A DNA stretch of 64,000 bases. Origin: Beroe ovata. Its lineage: Eukaryota; Ctenophora; Nuda; Beroida; Beroidae. Below are positions 37,901-49,767 of the stretch, one piece after another (the first letter of the stretch is position 1; every line of letters starts with the position of its first letter). The position numbers and the translations under genes were made by a program. Below the pieces are notes generated by a model. That model searched no databases. It had not been told where the DNA came from and saw only the letters and a program-made list of their open reading frames with translations. The DNA lies in assembly GCA_946803715.1 (NCBI GenBank), contig CAMPET010000158.1:12596-76595 (forward strand). Direction: 5' to 3'.

Positions 37901-40900
37901 GGAATGTAGAAAGGAAGTGAAACGACTTTGAGAAGCATGTCTTTCGGTTGGTCATGACAACAATATGAATATATTCATCAGACTATAAATCAATGAATTA
38001 TGTTATGTTTGCTATACAAGTCAATACTGACAGATCAGGAATGATTCATGCCCCTCACCGATTTGAGGTATTGTAAGCTGGGCACAGCTGGGTAGTAGCT
38101 AGCTATTGGTATGAGTAGGAAACATGTCACTATTGGAACGAGAAGTCCTGGGAGGAAGGGAAGTTACATCAGCGGGGGTTTTATCAGTGGTTTGTGATCT
38201 GCTGTATTCATATTATACTAGGTACACGAGAAGCCTTATTTTCAGTATATTCAGTCAAGTTCACATTCACCATTCACATACATTGATATGGGAAGTCGTT
38301 TTCTTCCATAATACGTTCAGTCACGACTTTTGATATCTCTAGAGTTAACCCGATCTCGACATTCTAGGACCCCCTTCTTCCCCCCCTTACCCCATATGAA
38401 GACGAGTGTCCCATCAGTGATAATGTAGTCTCTCCTACTGGCGTAACCGGAGAATGTGGAAAACACCCCGGTTCCAATGAGATAGCCTCGTAGTGCCTGC
38501 ACCAGGGCTTCAATCCAGGTTTGTGCTTCAGTCAACGCGTCCCACTGAGAGAATATTATCTTATGATTGAACTTACAGGGTATGGAGCCATCACCAGTTT
38601 CTCCATAAAACGTTTCTCTCTCAACGCATCCTATGTCAGGACTTTAGACAGAGTTTTAGAATTTTGAAGAATCCTGAGCTCTTCTATAATTTAAAAGGTA
38701 ATTTTCAAACTTTGACTTGCCACTGGCAGTATAACAACAATTAAACTTTGTTTTTACAATAGGTGTGCGCTTACCCTTGCCACGAATAATTGGAATAACT
38801 TGGCGATAGGTTCGTCTGCATTCTCTGGGTTCAGGTCCCACGTGCTGAATGCTTTAGCAAAGAGGAATGTGAACACAAGGATAGGTATTCCGAGCATGAT
38901 GTAGAAAAGCTGAAAAAAATGTGTGAACGTAATGAAAACCTAATAATAATGAACCCATCAGAAAACTTGAAAAAGTTAGCTCAAATCACGCAATTCGTAA
39001 GCGTTTATCTCCTCCGTATAACCAAGGTATGATCCCACCGAATCACACATCCTGTCCCTTGACAAACCTTGCCCGTGATCGACAGTCCGCAACACAGGAG
39101 CGCTCCCAGTAGAACCCAAGCTGCGGCAATGACAATGAAGGGCCAGTATCTCTCCCAGTAGCTGTACCAGGTAAAGTCAAGTCCGGAGAAGGGACCAGAG
39201 GAAACGTTCAGGAATTCGTAAAACCAATGGAAGATGGGGTAACTTTTCTGAGAGGAGTCCCGATTAATCGTATTTAATCACACAAACAATATAGGAGCTT
39301 TTTCAGCTACTTCAATAGGTACCTCTCACACAGAATTTGGAACAAACATGTAGCAACATTTTGAAATTGGTACTTCTCATCCTCACAAACATACACCCCT
39401 CATCCTCACATTTAGAACAAAGATACACTCCTCATTCTCCTCACATTTAGTACAAACATACACTCCTCATTCTCACATTTAGTACAAACATACATTCCTC
39501 AATCTCACCCGACAACAAGCCAGCTCAACGCCCGTCCATCCATTTCGCTCACAAATTCCTGACTCGAGTGACCACGCAGTGCTTATATCGGCTATGCTCC
39601 ATATCTCCTTTATCACGTAGTAGAGTGACCACGCGGACACTGTGTTGTAGTAAATGTTCTTGATGAATGCGATGATGAACATTGCTGAAATAGGATTGTC
39701 TAAAGTACAAGTTTTTGCTTGTTCATGATTTCGAAATTCAACGGTCAACTATTGTTTAACAACTGATTCATCAAAGCAATTTTTACAACGTTTAGTTATC
39801 AGTTCCAATTTTAACAATTACTATAGATTGAAATTTTGTGATCGCTCATGCACTTGCCGACTCCCGAAAACAAGATCTATAGATCGAAATATCACTCACA
39901 CTTGCCGACTCCCGAGAAGATCTTGTGTACCCGTTCCATATTCACAATAACCCCCCTCCGAAATACTTGTCCTATGAGTAGCTCTATGATGATGGTAGGG
40001 TAGGCAAACGCTATGCAGAATATGACGTACGGGAACAAGAATGCACCTGAAATGTGGGGTCAGTGTGAGAACTCGATTGTGGAAATTCATATGTGGGGTC
40101 AGTGTGAGAACTCGATCGTGGAGATTCGTGTTTCGGAATTCTGTATCATGACACACGATCATTACACAGACAAATATATATTGATCATTTCAATTTCATG
40201 GTCAAATAGTGATCATTACAAACACATATTTACCTCCACCAAAATTAATCATGCGCCTAGCAAAAAATTGTATGTTGTCCACTGTCCATACTATTGACAT
40301 GAGCGCAATGACAAAGTCGATCCTGCTCGACCACATTGGCCGTTTCTGAAAAGTGTAGCAGCTAGTGAATGTCAATTCATTCCGATTGTTATTAAATAAA
40401 TCAAAAAACTCTCAACAACTTGTCAATTTATACTCCACTTCTTGATTCTTCAAATACCTGCTCAACTTTAGCCTCTTTCTCTGGGTCTATCTTATCATTG
40501 CGTCTAAATGGGGCCTGGGTCAGCACATCGTAGTCAAATCCAGGCACACCATCGATATCGGCTTTGGGTCCGGCAACTGGTAGCCCTGGCAACGGACAAG
40601 GGTCAATAAGCAAAACGGCAAGGAAATACTTTTCAGAGTTGGTAAGGTAAGCAAAATCATGTCATGTATTCAATGCTATTGTTCTCGAAAAAACTTCTGA
40701 TACCCTCTGACCACCGAACCTAATTCCTACCTGCCGCACTGAGTGGCACCTCGGTCGCCACATTCCCGATCGTCACTCTCGGGCTCGGTTTCGGTATCGC
40801 CGCTTTCTCCCGCTCCATATCATCAAACCGGTCGATCATGGTGCCTTGCGACGCGGCACTGACTGTATCATCGATACTGGTACCCCACAGCCACACGTTC

Positions 40901-41019
40901 ATTACTTTCCGGGACTGGGAGGAGGAACCAGGTGGTGCCTCGCTCTCCAGAGTGGTAACCCCGTCACCTGGTACCTTGTTACCAGGCTGTTTTGCCGAGT
41001 TGTTATCGATACTGCTCAT
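31930..41019 (-). CDS. Tandem double SLC6 (neurotransmitter:sodium symporter)-like transporter
   Basis: About 33 minus-strand exons, ~1,500 residues. Exons: 41019-40731, 40585-40458, 40345-40234, 40046-39900, 39684-39509, 39247-39068, 38909-38775, 38544-38391, ~38147-38060, 37888-37799, 37613-37460, 37328-37169, ~36970-36858 (start obscured by the n at 36966), 36702-36598, 36501-36445, 36300-36158, 35946-35798, 35704-35617, 35536-35478, 35303-35187, 35040-34971, 34784-34621, 34477-34322, 34200-33976, 33871-33779, 33691-33402, 33322-33215, 33112-33017, 32935-32818, 32734-32609, 32524-32328, 32224-32096, 32022-31930. A cytosolic N-terminus of ~140 residues, two SLC6-type membrane domains (separate entries) and an acidic, Ser/Thr-rich C-terminal tail. 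The join is exon 36300-36158 (phase 2) to 35946-35798 (phase 2) with no stop or start between. Substrate unknown. Confidence 0.75.
32328..35946 (-). other. Second SLC6-like domain
   Basis: Homologous order to the first domain: TYVLAQTGAGIGAG (TM1), LLFTIPAFIIDIDLGQIFR (TM2; compare the family's LE..LGQF.R), VHPIFTGLGW, a TM3 with LFLLTQYLYPTVGLVHYLY, and an outer loop YPWNSC...MNCTS that matches the family's PW..C...NT..C. TM6-like SGVNIALSSYN and a final TM12-like segment SSAVNVIYLAPFLLVFLA are visible. An intron after TM1 falls at the equivalent place and phase (phase 1) as in the first domain. The TM1 GN.WRFPY signature is absent here too. Confidence 0.7.
36985..37092. repeat. Degenerate (TG)n microsatellite
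   Basis: TGTGTCTGTGTG-type repeats just beside the n at 36966, which probably caused the assembly break in the SLC6-like exon. Confidence 0.9.
39341..39508 (-). repeat. ~32-bp repeat starting at a splice donor of the SLC6-like gene
   Basis: Read on the minus strand, three to four copies of GTGAGAATGAGGAGTGTATG followed by TTTGTACTAAAT start at the donor of exon 39684-39509. Each copy begins with GTGAG. Confidence 0.9.
39838..39925 (-). repeat. Duplicated exon end and donor in the SLC6-like gene
   Basis: On the minus strand the exon end ATCTTCTCGGGAGTCGGCAAGT is followed within ~50 bases by ATCTTGTTTTCGGGAGTCGGC and AAGTGC. The second copy has lost the GTGAGT donor (GCATGA). Confidence 0.85.
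40047..40132 (-). repeat. Two-copy ~37-bp repeat at an acceptor of the SLC6-like gene
   Basis: ATGTGGGGTCAGTGTGAGAA with a further ~17 bases occurs twice on the plus strand. On the minus strand the copy nearest the exon merges into the acceptor tract ACCCCACATTTCAG of exon 40046. Confidence 0.85.
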
Positions 41020-43152
41020 TGGTGGGCTGGTTCAGAACCGAGAGAGTTGGGAGGCTTTTCCAGGATTATTCCTCTCAAAGAATGATCATTTCTCCTAGTT
41101 GTTTAGAGTCATCAGTCAGGTTTTCAGGAAAATTGTGGTTCGCTCATTGACGAAAACCAGAAAAATGGTGGTTCGCTTATTGACGAAAATTATGTACTGT
41201 AATCAAGCAAAAACGAACAGTCAAACTATAATAATTTCAAACTGAAGTGTATAGTGTGACAAGTGGGGCATGATTCTTGTCAAGTGTGAGTTTGCCTCAA
41301 TTCTCTGTACATTTGAGAGCGTAGGATTTATCAGAATTATCAGAGTTCTAGGGATGACATTCTGGATATGATTTGATTTCGCCCGTGAAATTGAACGATT
41401 AGGGCACCGACTTATAATCTCTCTTGAACGGAATAATGCTTCTAAACTTCACATGAAATTATAGTAACTTGCCGGTGCCCATGCTCTTGATCTTGAGTAT
41501 GAGTATGAATCGAAATGTCAGCGATTCCGAAATACAGTGAGGTATCAAAAGATCGAGAGACTGTCACATGTAAAATTCCTTCTTATATAATGCTACTGAA
41601 ATTGAAATCCGAAGGGCTACTGGATTCCAATAAATTCCCTCTAGAAGCCACGTGACACATAGTGGGAATAATCACGGTATTGACGCACGAAACGCGCGTC
41701 GTATCACTAATGACCCGATATATAAAGTAGTCGCATCTATACCCACGATTTATAATCCGGGCATATAAATACTCTCCATTCTCAACTCTACTCATGATAT
41801 AGACTGCTTCCAGCCACATACAAATTATGATATCGTTTATCCACTGTAGTGTCGCGCGCGCCTTATCCAAATTAAGATCGTTAGGATTCCACTTTGTATC
41901 CTCTCCTCTCAGCACGCAAGCTATATTTTATTCATTGTCTGTAATAACAGCAATTGAGGCTCTCATCTGAATTTCAGCGTTTCATTCCCGGCTCTTTCAC
42001 CAAGATATACTTCGTGGAATTCTATTGGCTGATTGTTGTTTGTGTTGTTGATTATCAAACACTCATCTGTGATAAGACATTTATCTGTGACCCCAATCAA
42101 TCCCAGATATTTGACATCATTGTTGAGCATGACGTATTGAACAATGGACCTAATCAAGACATCTTCATTACGATTGCGTGACATGAGCATTCATCATCAG
42201 TTATATTATGGATAGGTATCTCGTGGTCGCTTTTCATCTATTGTGCACGCCTATTTGATAATTAATTGCCCACAACGTAACGCCATGTTAAATAGTGTTT
42301 TGGCGTGTGACACCTCATATTGTAGCTTCACTGTCTATTCGCTGATTTGGGACACACGATTCATTCGTCTATTATCTCTTCCCGCCTGCTGATAACACCG
42401 ATTATATAGATCTGAGTGAACATGCCCCTCCTCTTAATTCCTACTGCCACTGACAACAACATGACATACACGTGTACGTGTGTGTGTGTGTGTGTGTGTG
42501 TGTNNNNNNNNNNNNNNNNNNNNNNNNNNNNNNNNNNNNNNNNNNNNNNNNNNNNNNNNNNNNNGTGTGAGTGTGTGTGTGAGTGTGTGTGTGTGAGTGT
42601 GTGTACTGGTTTTTGTGTGTGGCACAAAGGCGTGAAAAGATCCCAAGCATTTCCGGTACCATTGTGAAATCACACTGCCTCCTCTTTAGAAGTGTGATCC
42701 GATCATCACTGCCCCGGTCATAATTACACTGGAGGAAATCATATTCACACAATTACTAATTGAGTAATTATTGTCGATGATTGCATAATTATAATCATGA
42801 ACAATTCTGTTTTATCCTTGTGTTTTGCAATATCGGGAACGCCCCCTGAGATCCCATTCGAATACACAAAGAGGGATGACAATGAAAATATGTCCATCGA
42901 CCCTGCCCATTACTTGATATTAGTCCACCATAATGATCGATTCACCAGCGAGTATATAAAAGATCTCTCAGCTCAAAAAGGGAGTGTATTCCATCCCATC
43001 GTGTTTGCCCTGGTTGGCTTCATGCTCAAAATGGACCTTCGAAGATGTCGGACTTCTATCTTCTCGTTATCGACTGATGATTTTATCATATTACTCCCTT
43101 ATAAACTCTAATCAAGCTATCGCATTTTAGTAGATTTGCCAACTGACGAAGA
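41020..43152. other. Intergenic region between two divergent genes
   Basis: Promoter side of the SLC6-like gene and of the FRG-repeat gene. Holds a two-copy repeat with GTGGTTCGC..ATTGACGAAAA at 41132-41190, a GT microsatellite and the n run. A 105-codon frame at 42797-43111 has no exon-like context. No convincing gene. Confidence 0.55.
42474..42608. repeat. (GT)n microsatellite with assembly gap
   Basis: GT repeat on both sides of 61 n characters at 42504-42564. The true length is unknown. Confidence 0.95.
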
Positions 43153-43703
43153 ATGATGAATTTCGGACTCATCTCAGGTGCAGTATAGGCGCCGTAATCA
43201 CTTGAGACATCACAAGACACGAATACTATTCTTGAGACAGAGATGTCTTTATTTTCATACGTCTTGTTTCAGGACTACTTGTGATAGCTCTAGCACACTT
43301 GAGCTACAGTGCTGTCTTACCCAGAGAGAAGAGGGCTGTAGAGCTGGGAAACGAGGACTATTTTAGAGGATTGCGTGAGGAAAGTGAGGAGAATTTCCGA
43401 GGGAGGAGAAACGAGGAGTTTAGAGGTCGTAGGAGTTCTGAAAACTTCCGTGGTCTCCGAAGTTCTGATGAATTTAGAGGAATGAAGAATGCTGAGGAAT
43501 TTAGAGGGATGGAGAATGCTGAGGAATTTAGAGGAATGAAGAATGCTGAGGAATTTAGAGGATTGAAGAATGCTGAGGAATTTAGAGGTCTCGAGGATTC
43601 TGAAGAATTCAGAGGTCGTCGAAGTTCGGAAAACTTCCGAGGTCGCAGAGATTCCGAAGATTTCAGAGGACTAAAGGACTCAGAAGAATTTCGGGGCCAA
43701 TAG
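43153..43703 (+). CDS. Secreted precursor with 13 FRG-ending repeats (candidate neuropeptide-like precursor)
   Basis: Two exons, 43153-43177 and 43273-43703, 151 residues. The first exon plus the start of the second encode a clear signal peptide (MMNFGLISGLLVIALAHLSYSA), followed by PREKR, a likely propeptide cleavage site. The rest is 13 tandem repeats of about nine residues ending in (E/D/N)FRG, for example MKNAEEFRG and RRSSENFRG. Four units begin with RR, directly after the preceding Gly, so G-R-R would fit dibasic cleavage and C-terminal amidation. Other units have LR, MK, LK, ME or LE in that place, so cleavage at every unit is not certain. A Met-Met start is used. Alternatives: a low-complexity structural or silk-like secreted protein. 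No family recognised. Confidence 0.75.
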
Positions 43704-45383
43704 ACGTACTCTTCCGACGATTTGCCTAATTTCTCCGCTAATTGCTGCGTATGAAGTATGAACAATGAGCATTCCCTACCCGTTTTTTCGGCAAAATTAT
43801 CATGTGAAATTACGCTTAAAAGATCGCCAAAGGATGAAATACTTGTTTTTATTTAGAACATGATTCTTGACCACTCCCTAAAGCCAAGTCTCTTGATGAA
43901 GAGCTTAGTTCACGATTTTCATCTATCGAAAATTAAGCTACGAATTTCGTCATTGTGAGTTTATCATCAATTCGCAAATAAGAACACCTACCAAATGATC
44001 TTTGAGTGAGGTTTAGAGAGGGGGGAAGGACCATGTTTCAGTCATAAGTGGGAGACGGGAGTAATTTGAACAACGATGCTCACTCTGGAATTGGTGGGTG
44101 AATCCGAGATAAAAGTTGTGAGGAGAGTATGGTCTAGGTTATTTAGGGCCCAATATCTGAAATCATTATTCATGGAGTTCATCACAACACAGTGAAGCAG
44201 CAACACTTCTCGTAATGTCGGATCGAATAGTGTGGCTGCAACACCGAATTAGAATGTGGCATTGCGGCAGTGTGGCTAAGGTCGAAAGGTCTACTGGTCA
44301 CAATTTATTGGAGCATAAACGTAAGGCGCACAATAAAAATTACGACAAAGCGTTGATCTCGATGCGCGCGCGTGTGTGCGCGGCGCAAATTCCAATTTCG
44401 ACCTGTCTTGTCCAGAATTCACACGAAAAATACTTGGAGAAGACAAGCTCGTTCTTGGCACTGGCCGGCATTTCGATGACTACTGATGGTATTTTTGTGA
44501 CACATTGTATGTGATTGCAATCGACGACACGCCTGATACAAGCCGTGACTTCGGTTACACCTGTTTTCTTGGTGCGTATAGACAGTTAATCATACACGAG
44601 GGATGATGCGCCGCGCGCAAACTAACAAGCCTGTACGCGCGAAGAGATCTAGTTTTGAGCGCTTCAAAACCGCGCGTTCCATACAGTAACGAAGCCATGG
44701 CAACCAGATGTTATACTACCTCTTATATGGATGGTGTTGACGAATTAAAAGCTCTACAATACTCTTACTCAACTTCAGTATCTTTGAAGAATTCATAACA
44801 TTAACAGTACATTTCGCACTTTGCAGTAACTGCAAACAAGTTCCACTCTGGAATATCTGTAAAATCGTGATATAAAATCTATAAAATTATAATAATCCTC
44901 CATTATACTGATCTGAACACTTTATATTCGTGAATTCGATTACACTACGAAGTTGTGACGTCAAAGCATAGCCTGCCGGATCCTATTTGAGCTCTGGTGG
45001 TAACCTCCATCATTCGTAACATATCCAGTAGACCTGGGAGTAGGTAACTCATAACTCTCAGATTTCCTACAATTTTCCTACAATTTCCTACAATTTTCGA
45101 AATCTCATGGCTTGGATTATCCAATAACACATACCTGCGGGCTCCAGCCCCATTTCTGGAAGCAGTGTGACAGAAAACACTCGGGGCTTGGTTCTTGGAG
45201 CTGTCACTAGGCATACACAATCGTATCTTGTCAAGCAGATGTCCACACCACGGCTCATTGCTGGAGTAAACCCATCTGAATTTAGTCCGCACTTTCCTGA
45301 TGGCAGAGAGGGAATTGTAAAACTAATATCCTTCGGAGTTTTAGAAGTTTGTTTAGTTTTTGTATTAGTTGGTAAATGAAATC
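43704..45383. other. Intergenic region with GCGC-rich patch
   Basis: Non-coding, AT-rich overall. The patch at 44340-44690 has GCGCGCG runs like those at 31149-31610. A 99-codon plus-strand frame at 44215-44514 overlaps it and shows no protein-like features. Two short copies of a CTACAATTTTC-type repeat occur at about 45066-45100. Confidence 0.55.
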
Positions 45384-46364
45384 TCACGAGGTTAGAGCAA
45401 GGTACTCCTCATAGGACATCCAGCAATCAGTCCGTGGTCTAATCACGGCAATTCCAGTGCTCAACTTCACCTTATCTCCTGGGTGACGCTTAGCCATGTC
45501 CCTGCAATTACTTGATGATCATTGTTAGTAATGCATCAACCGGGGCATACAACATTGAATATGATTAATTTGGTGTCCACATTGCATGATGTGCAAAAAC
45601 AGGGCACATTGGAAAATAACCTATTCAGAAATAATGAGAGTATAAAAGGTCGGAAACACGATACGAATGAAATGAACCTGTACTGTAGAGATGAATCATA
45701 GTATTTCGACACTTTACGGTCCGCTTTATCTTTGTCACCGGCGTTGGACTGGCTGTCCTGGGAACCAGATCCTGGGAATGACACCTGATTATTGACGTAA
45801 GCATAGGAGTATATCACAAAGGACGATCAGACAGGGCAATTAGGAAATCATAAATGAGGGAAGGAAAAGAACGGGAATTTGCCCTCTCTCACCCATCCCG
45901 TATAACCCTCAGTACTAACCAGCATCAGGTTTGTAAGCCCGGACCACCTCCAATCCCGTCATCTGTCGGAGATGCTTTGTGCACTCCTCCCATCTCCGAT
46001 CCCCTGGTGCAAGTAGTCCCTTAGCCAGGCTCATGAGGGAGAGGGGCAGTCCCTCAGTCTGGCACCTCGTCATCAGGTCCTGGTACTCTCGCCAAGTCTC
46101 GTCCCGGAACGCAAGAATTCCGTCCCTCAGATTGGACTCCAGGGAGGGGACAAGTCTGTGGGAGTACTGCACCCTGGAGAGGGGGTAGATATGGGGAGAG
46201 CTCTGTCTTCACGTTGTCATGGTGACAAATGCAGTGTAACAAGTAACAAACCACTCAAGAGGGGAGAATGAACTGTTACGAGAATCTTCTGATGGAGTAT
46301 TCATGTTATCTTCAGTCACTCCGGGCGTTATGCGCGACACCTGATTGAGAAAATAAATGTGTGT

Positions 46365-46395
<31 letters not shown>

Positions 46396-48102
46396 GGTGT
46401 GTGTGTGTGTTTGTGTGGGGCTGTGGAGGGTGGGGGCGCTGTGNGTGGCGGGGGGAAGGATCGAGTGTACACTGTACAGGTACTGACCCTCCCAGTTCGA
46501 ATCAAGTAAACGAACGATATCTGCTGAAATCCTGGTATAGATAACTTACATTCTCATCACTATCAATCTCTACTGGTTTTATGGGCGGCAGGGGAGCTTT
46601 GAGGTGTTGTTTGATCAGTCTCTGCTCCAACTTGAGAGCAGAGGACGCCTGCTTCACCGCTTTGAATGACAAACATTCCAGCGGGCCAAGCATTTCCTCG
46701 ATCTGGAATGTTCCATGAGTAACAGCTCTCCACACACACACATAGTGAGAGGGATTCGACAAGCAATCACTTGCTTAGACATGCACGTTTCAGTATAGAT
46801 TATTATCAGAACATGAGCGACTCAATTGTTTAATTTAAACTATTCTCAAACATAAAACTACATATCTCGATATCTTGACCGTATGACTAGATCTTGATGA
46901 AAAATCCAAACCTGGGATGCAGATAGTCCGATTTTGGTGAGTTCTGGTTTCTCCAAAGTCCAGCTTTTGTTTTTGTCAAGCTATAAGCAGGTTGCAGTGA
47001 TTAAGGGGGTAGCCAAATTTAAATAATATCTTGACATCTATCTTAAATAAAAGTTTTGACTATCTCAAAATAAATCTAGTGAAAATACATCGTTGTTTAG
47101 TGAATCCATTACGTAAAAACCTGTGTAAATAGATCAATAAGTCGGAGTCTCCTACTATCCACATACTCCTGCAATATCCTCATAGCATCTGTGATTGCTG
47201 GAGGTGACAAACTTGCTGTTAGAGCTCTTTCAGCGTCTGAATCAGTTACTGACAATGCCTGAGCAAGGGTATCACTCAAGATGATATCATGCAAGATAGT
47301 CAACCACTGTAGTCAGAGATTTTGATGAAATGGAACTTGGTTTCGTGAGAATTTACATTAAGTGTTGGAGTGGAGGGAAGAGAATCGCTGCAGTCACTAT
47401 TCATTTCATGTAGCCTTGTGAAATGGTTTCCCAGCACTCTGGATTCAAGTGCTGTAGGATTTCTCTTCCCTGAATTTGAACATATGGTGAAAGGAGCTCA
47501 TCTTTTTGTAAAGCAGGATACCTATAGAATATAGATATTCATTATTCAATTATCTTTATCAAGAAGAGTTCACATATCTGATTCTCTCACCTTGAATCCA
47601 CGATGTGTAGTTTCCAAGATGGTTCAGATCATTCCTCAAACACTTCCTTTCTGCTAACCATGTGTTGTATTTTTGAATTACCTCAGGATCAATAGGATGA
47701 TATGTTACCTTGTCAGCAGCAACCTGAATAGGGATTGCGTCATAAAATCATATTAGACACCTCATAACCCATGTTAAATCGATCATAAAACGGTTATTTG
47801 CAGGCATCTATTTGACACACCTTTTCTTTAATAATGTTGATGGATCTCTCTGCATCATCAGTTCCGCCCTTGACTATGAACCTTCTCTCCCTCACAGGTG
47901 GGACATTTGATTTGGATGAAAAGCACTTTTCTGCAATTCTGAAAGAATGCTACATGATTATCTTAGCTTTAACAAGAATAGCGGATGCTTAATGTTAATG
48001 AAGACCCCCAAGATTATATAACCTGTGGATCCGTGTCTTTTCAAGCAATGAAAAGCGTTTGTTTAAAGCTCTTTGGAGTGCTTCTGATTGGATTCCTTCC
48101 AT
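45384..48102 (-). CDS. Unidentified 465-residue protein, 11 exons
   Basis: Minus-strand exons with fully compatible phases: 48102-48023, 47938-47821, 47723-47591, 47469-47357, 47306-47121, 46980-46912, 46702-46550, 46340-46213, 46173-45920, 45784-45739, 45501-45384 (TGA). The protein is soluble, has no signal peptide or membrane segment, and is mainly helical and charged. Notable stretches: VPPVRERRFIVKGG (about residue 40), a WLAERKCLRNDLNHLG segment (about 83), a helix with DAMRILQEYVDSRRLRLIDLF (mid-protein) and WREYQDLMTRC. The C-terminus ends DCWMSYEEYLAL. I do not recognise the family. The single n at 46444 lies in an intron. It is divergent from ZCCHC7, with ~1.7 kb between the two starts. 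Confidence 0.75.
46355..46450. repeat. (GT)n microsatellite with one n
   Basis: GT/GGGG-rich run inside an intron of the unidentified gene; the single n at 46444 is a small assembly gap. Confidence 0.92.
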
Positions 48103-49767
48103 TATTTATTCGCGCCGGACTTATTCACATCTGTGACAGACTTAATCTTGTACGATAGTTTACTGATTAACACAAATCATGTCATAACCCTAAACTGTAA
48201 CATATTAAACATTTTTGGTACTGCTTGATACGAAGTTCATTATCAAACATCACTATAAAAACAATTTGCTTGCAAAAATTCGTGCTGGTAACAGGGAGCT
48301 GCCTCAGAGAAACTCGCAATGCTAAAATCAATTAATGGAATTTGAAAACAATTGTCAAAGATTTTGATGTAAGATTTTATCTGACCCTGTTTTTCGCGCG
48401 CAAAATTTTGATTCCTGAATCCTGATGCAAAATTTTGCTTGGCGCTGTATAAGCATATTTATGTTGCAAGTTGCTATGAGCTCAATTCGCTAAAGCCCTC
48501 TGATGCGAACGTGACGTAAGCCAAGCCGCGCATGTTAATTTGATATTACTAAGAGTGCACTGTGCAGCATGGCGCCGCGCAAAGCTACTTAGCCCTAAGG
48601 ATGATCTTGATGACACAAATTATCATTTATTTGATCAATGATCTTGCTTAGCGATGCAAAATTCAGCTGAAGCAAAAATAATTTTGCGCGCGCGGCGCAA
48701 GTGTCTATAGTCATCGAAAAATAATTTTTGATCCTATTATACATATTGTGTTGATTTTTTTGTGGCGCTCGAACCGTTGAGAAATTGAAAACGTTTAGGT
48801 ATTTTTCAATAAAAGTATTACTCCTTCTTTTATCTGTCTTTTGATTCATTATTCTGCTTATCTACTTCCAAGTTCCTCCAATACAATCTCAGGCCATACA
48901 TAGGGCTTTCTCAGGTTGCACTCTACACTCTTTACATATTTGTAGGACTACTCCCTACCCTCTCTGGCAGGATTTTATCCTTGACAAGGGTGGAATTACT
49001 ATTATGCGACGTCGATGGTAGAAAGAAACCCTACAAATACATACCGTCTGGCTATGTCACTGAGTTCTTTCCTTTAGAGGGTGCAACATATCTCTTGTCT
49101 TCATGTCATTCTTAACTTAGATACCCAGAATTCTGGTGATGTAAGCCATTGATTTCCATGCAGGGTCTATCATTGATAAGCAGGGTCTATCATTGATCAA
49201 CAACCAGAATTCTGGATTTCTTTTTTGCTCAACCTTGTAAATCTTAGCTCTGAGGGGTATGGTGAGTGTCAACCTTATATTGTCTCTTGCAACTTGCTGA
49301 TACTAAGATACCCTAGATAGTTACAGGATAGGGCTTTCCATCGAGTGGAAGGAAATCCCCATAGTATAGGGTAACCATTGATGATAAGATCAGTGTCGAT
49401 TGCTCTTTCTCTTGTGCTAATTCTGGGATAAGGAAGTAGATTATCAGTTTTGGGTGAAATAAAGGAAAACGAGTTGTATAAAATCATAATATATAAACTC
49501 TTCTAGAATGTTTGAAACTAGTCTAAGTAGCTTTTGTTAACAGTTCGTTATATTATTTGAATGTGTTAGAAAATCTCAGTCTCACATAACCTCTGTAATT
49601 GATATGATCTGGATTGAAACTCAACCAAGAAAGAGAGAGAATCTTAAGATGTTGTCTCTCTCAGATAGCTCTTTGACGGAGTGATTGTTATTGTTGCAGA
49701 TCCATTGATAGCATTAACTTTGTAACTGGTCAATTTATCAAAACTAACTAAAAGGACTACTTATAGG
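48103..49767. other. Divergent intergenic region with repeats
   Basis: Shared upstream region of the unidentified minus gene and ZCCHC7. A GCGCGC-rich patch lies at 48390-48720. A foldback-like piece at 48930-49045 shares CCTACCCT..CTGGC.GGATTTTAT with the element at 31018 and has ATTTGTAGG / CCTACAAAT arms. A two-copy CAGGGTCTATCATTGAT repeat is at 49160-49203. No gene seen. Confidence 0.6.

Larger units (their letters stand above)
36158..40345 (-). other. First SLC6-like domain
   Basis: Family marks: INFGG then GAFLFPY (end of TM1 and start of TM2), IELLIGQVFRRG (TM2 end and following loop), HKIFSGVGKS, then TM3 with YYNTVSAWSLYY. The extracellular loop after TM3 is rich in Cys (ICERNGW..ACC). 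TM8 is probably YFIAMFLLTYSSAVAVGE. It ends with a TM11-TM12-like pair and the segment REKWRIYKHK. The canonical TM1 GxGNxWRFPY is replaced by VWTVDNIQFFARRM, so the first sodium site is unlikely to be normal. Confidence 0.78.

Noticed and set aside
42797-43111. 105-codon frame upstream of the FRG-repeat gene
   Set aside because: No signal peptide, domain or splice context.
44215-44514. 99-codon frame
   Set aside because: Overlaps a GCGC-rich repeat patch and has no protein-like pattern.
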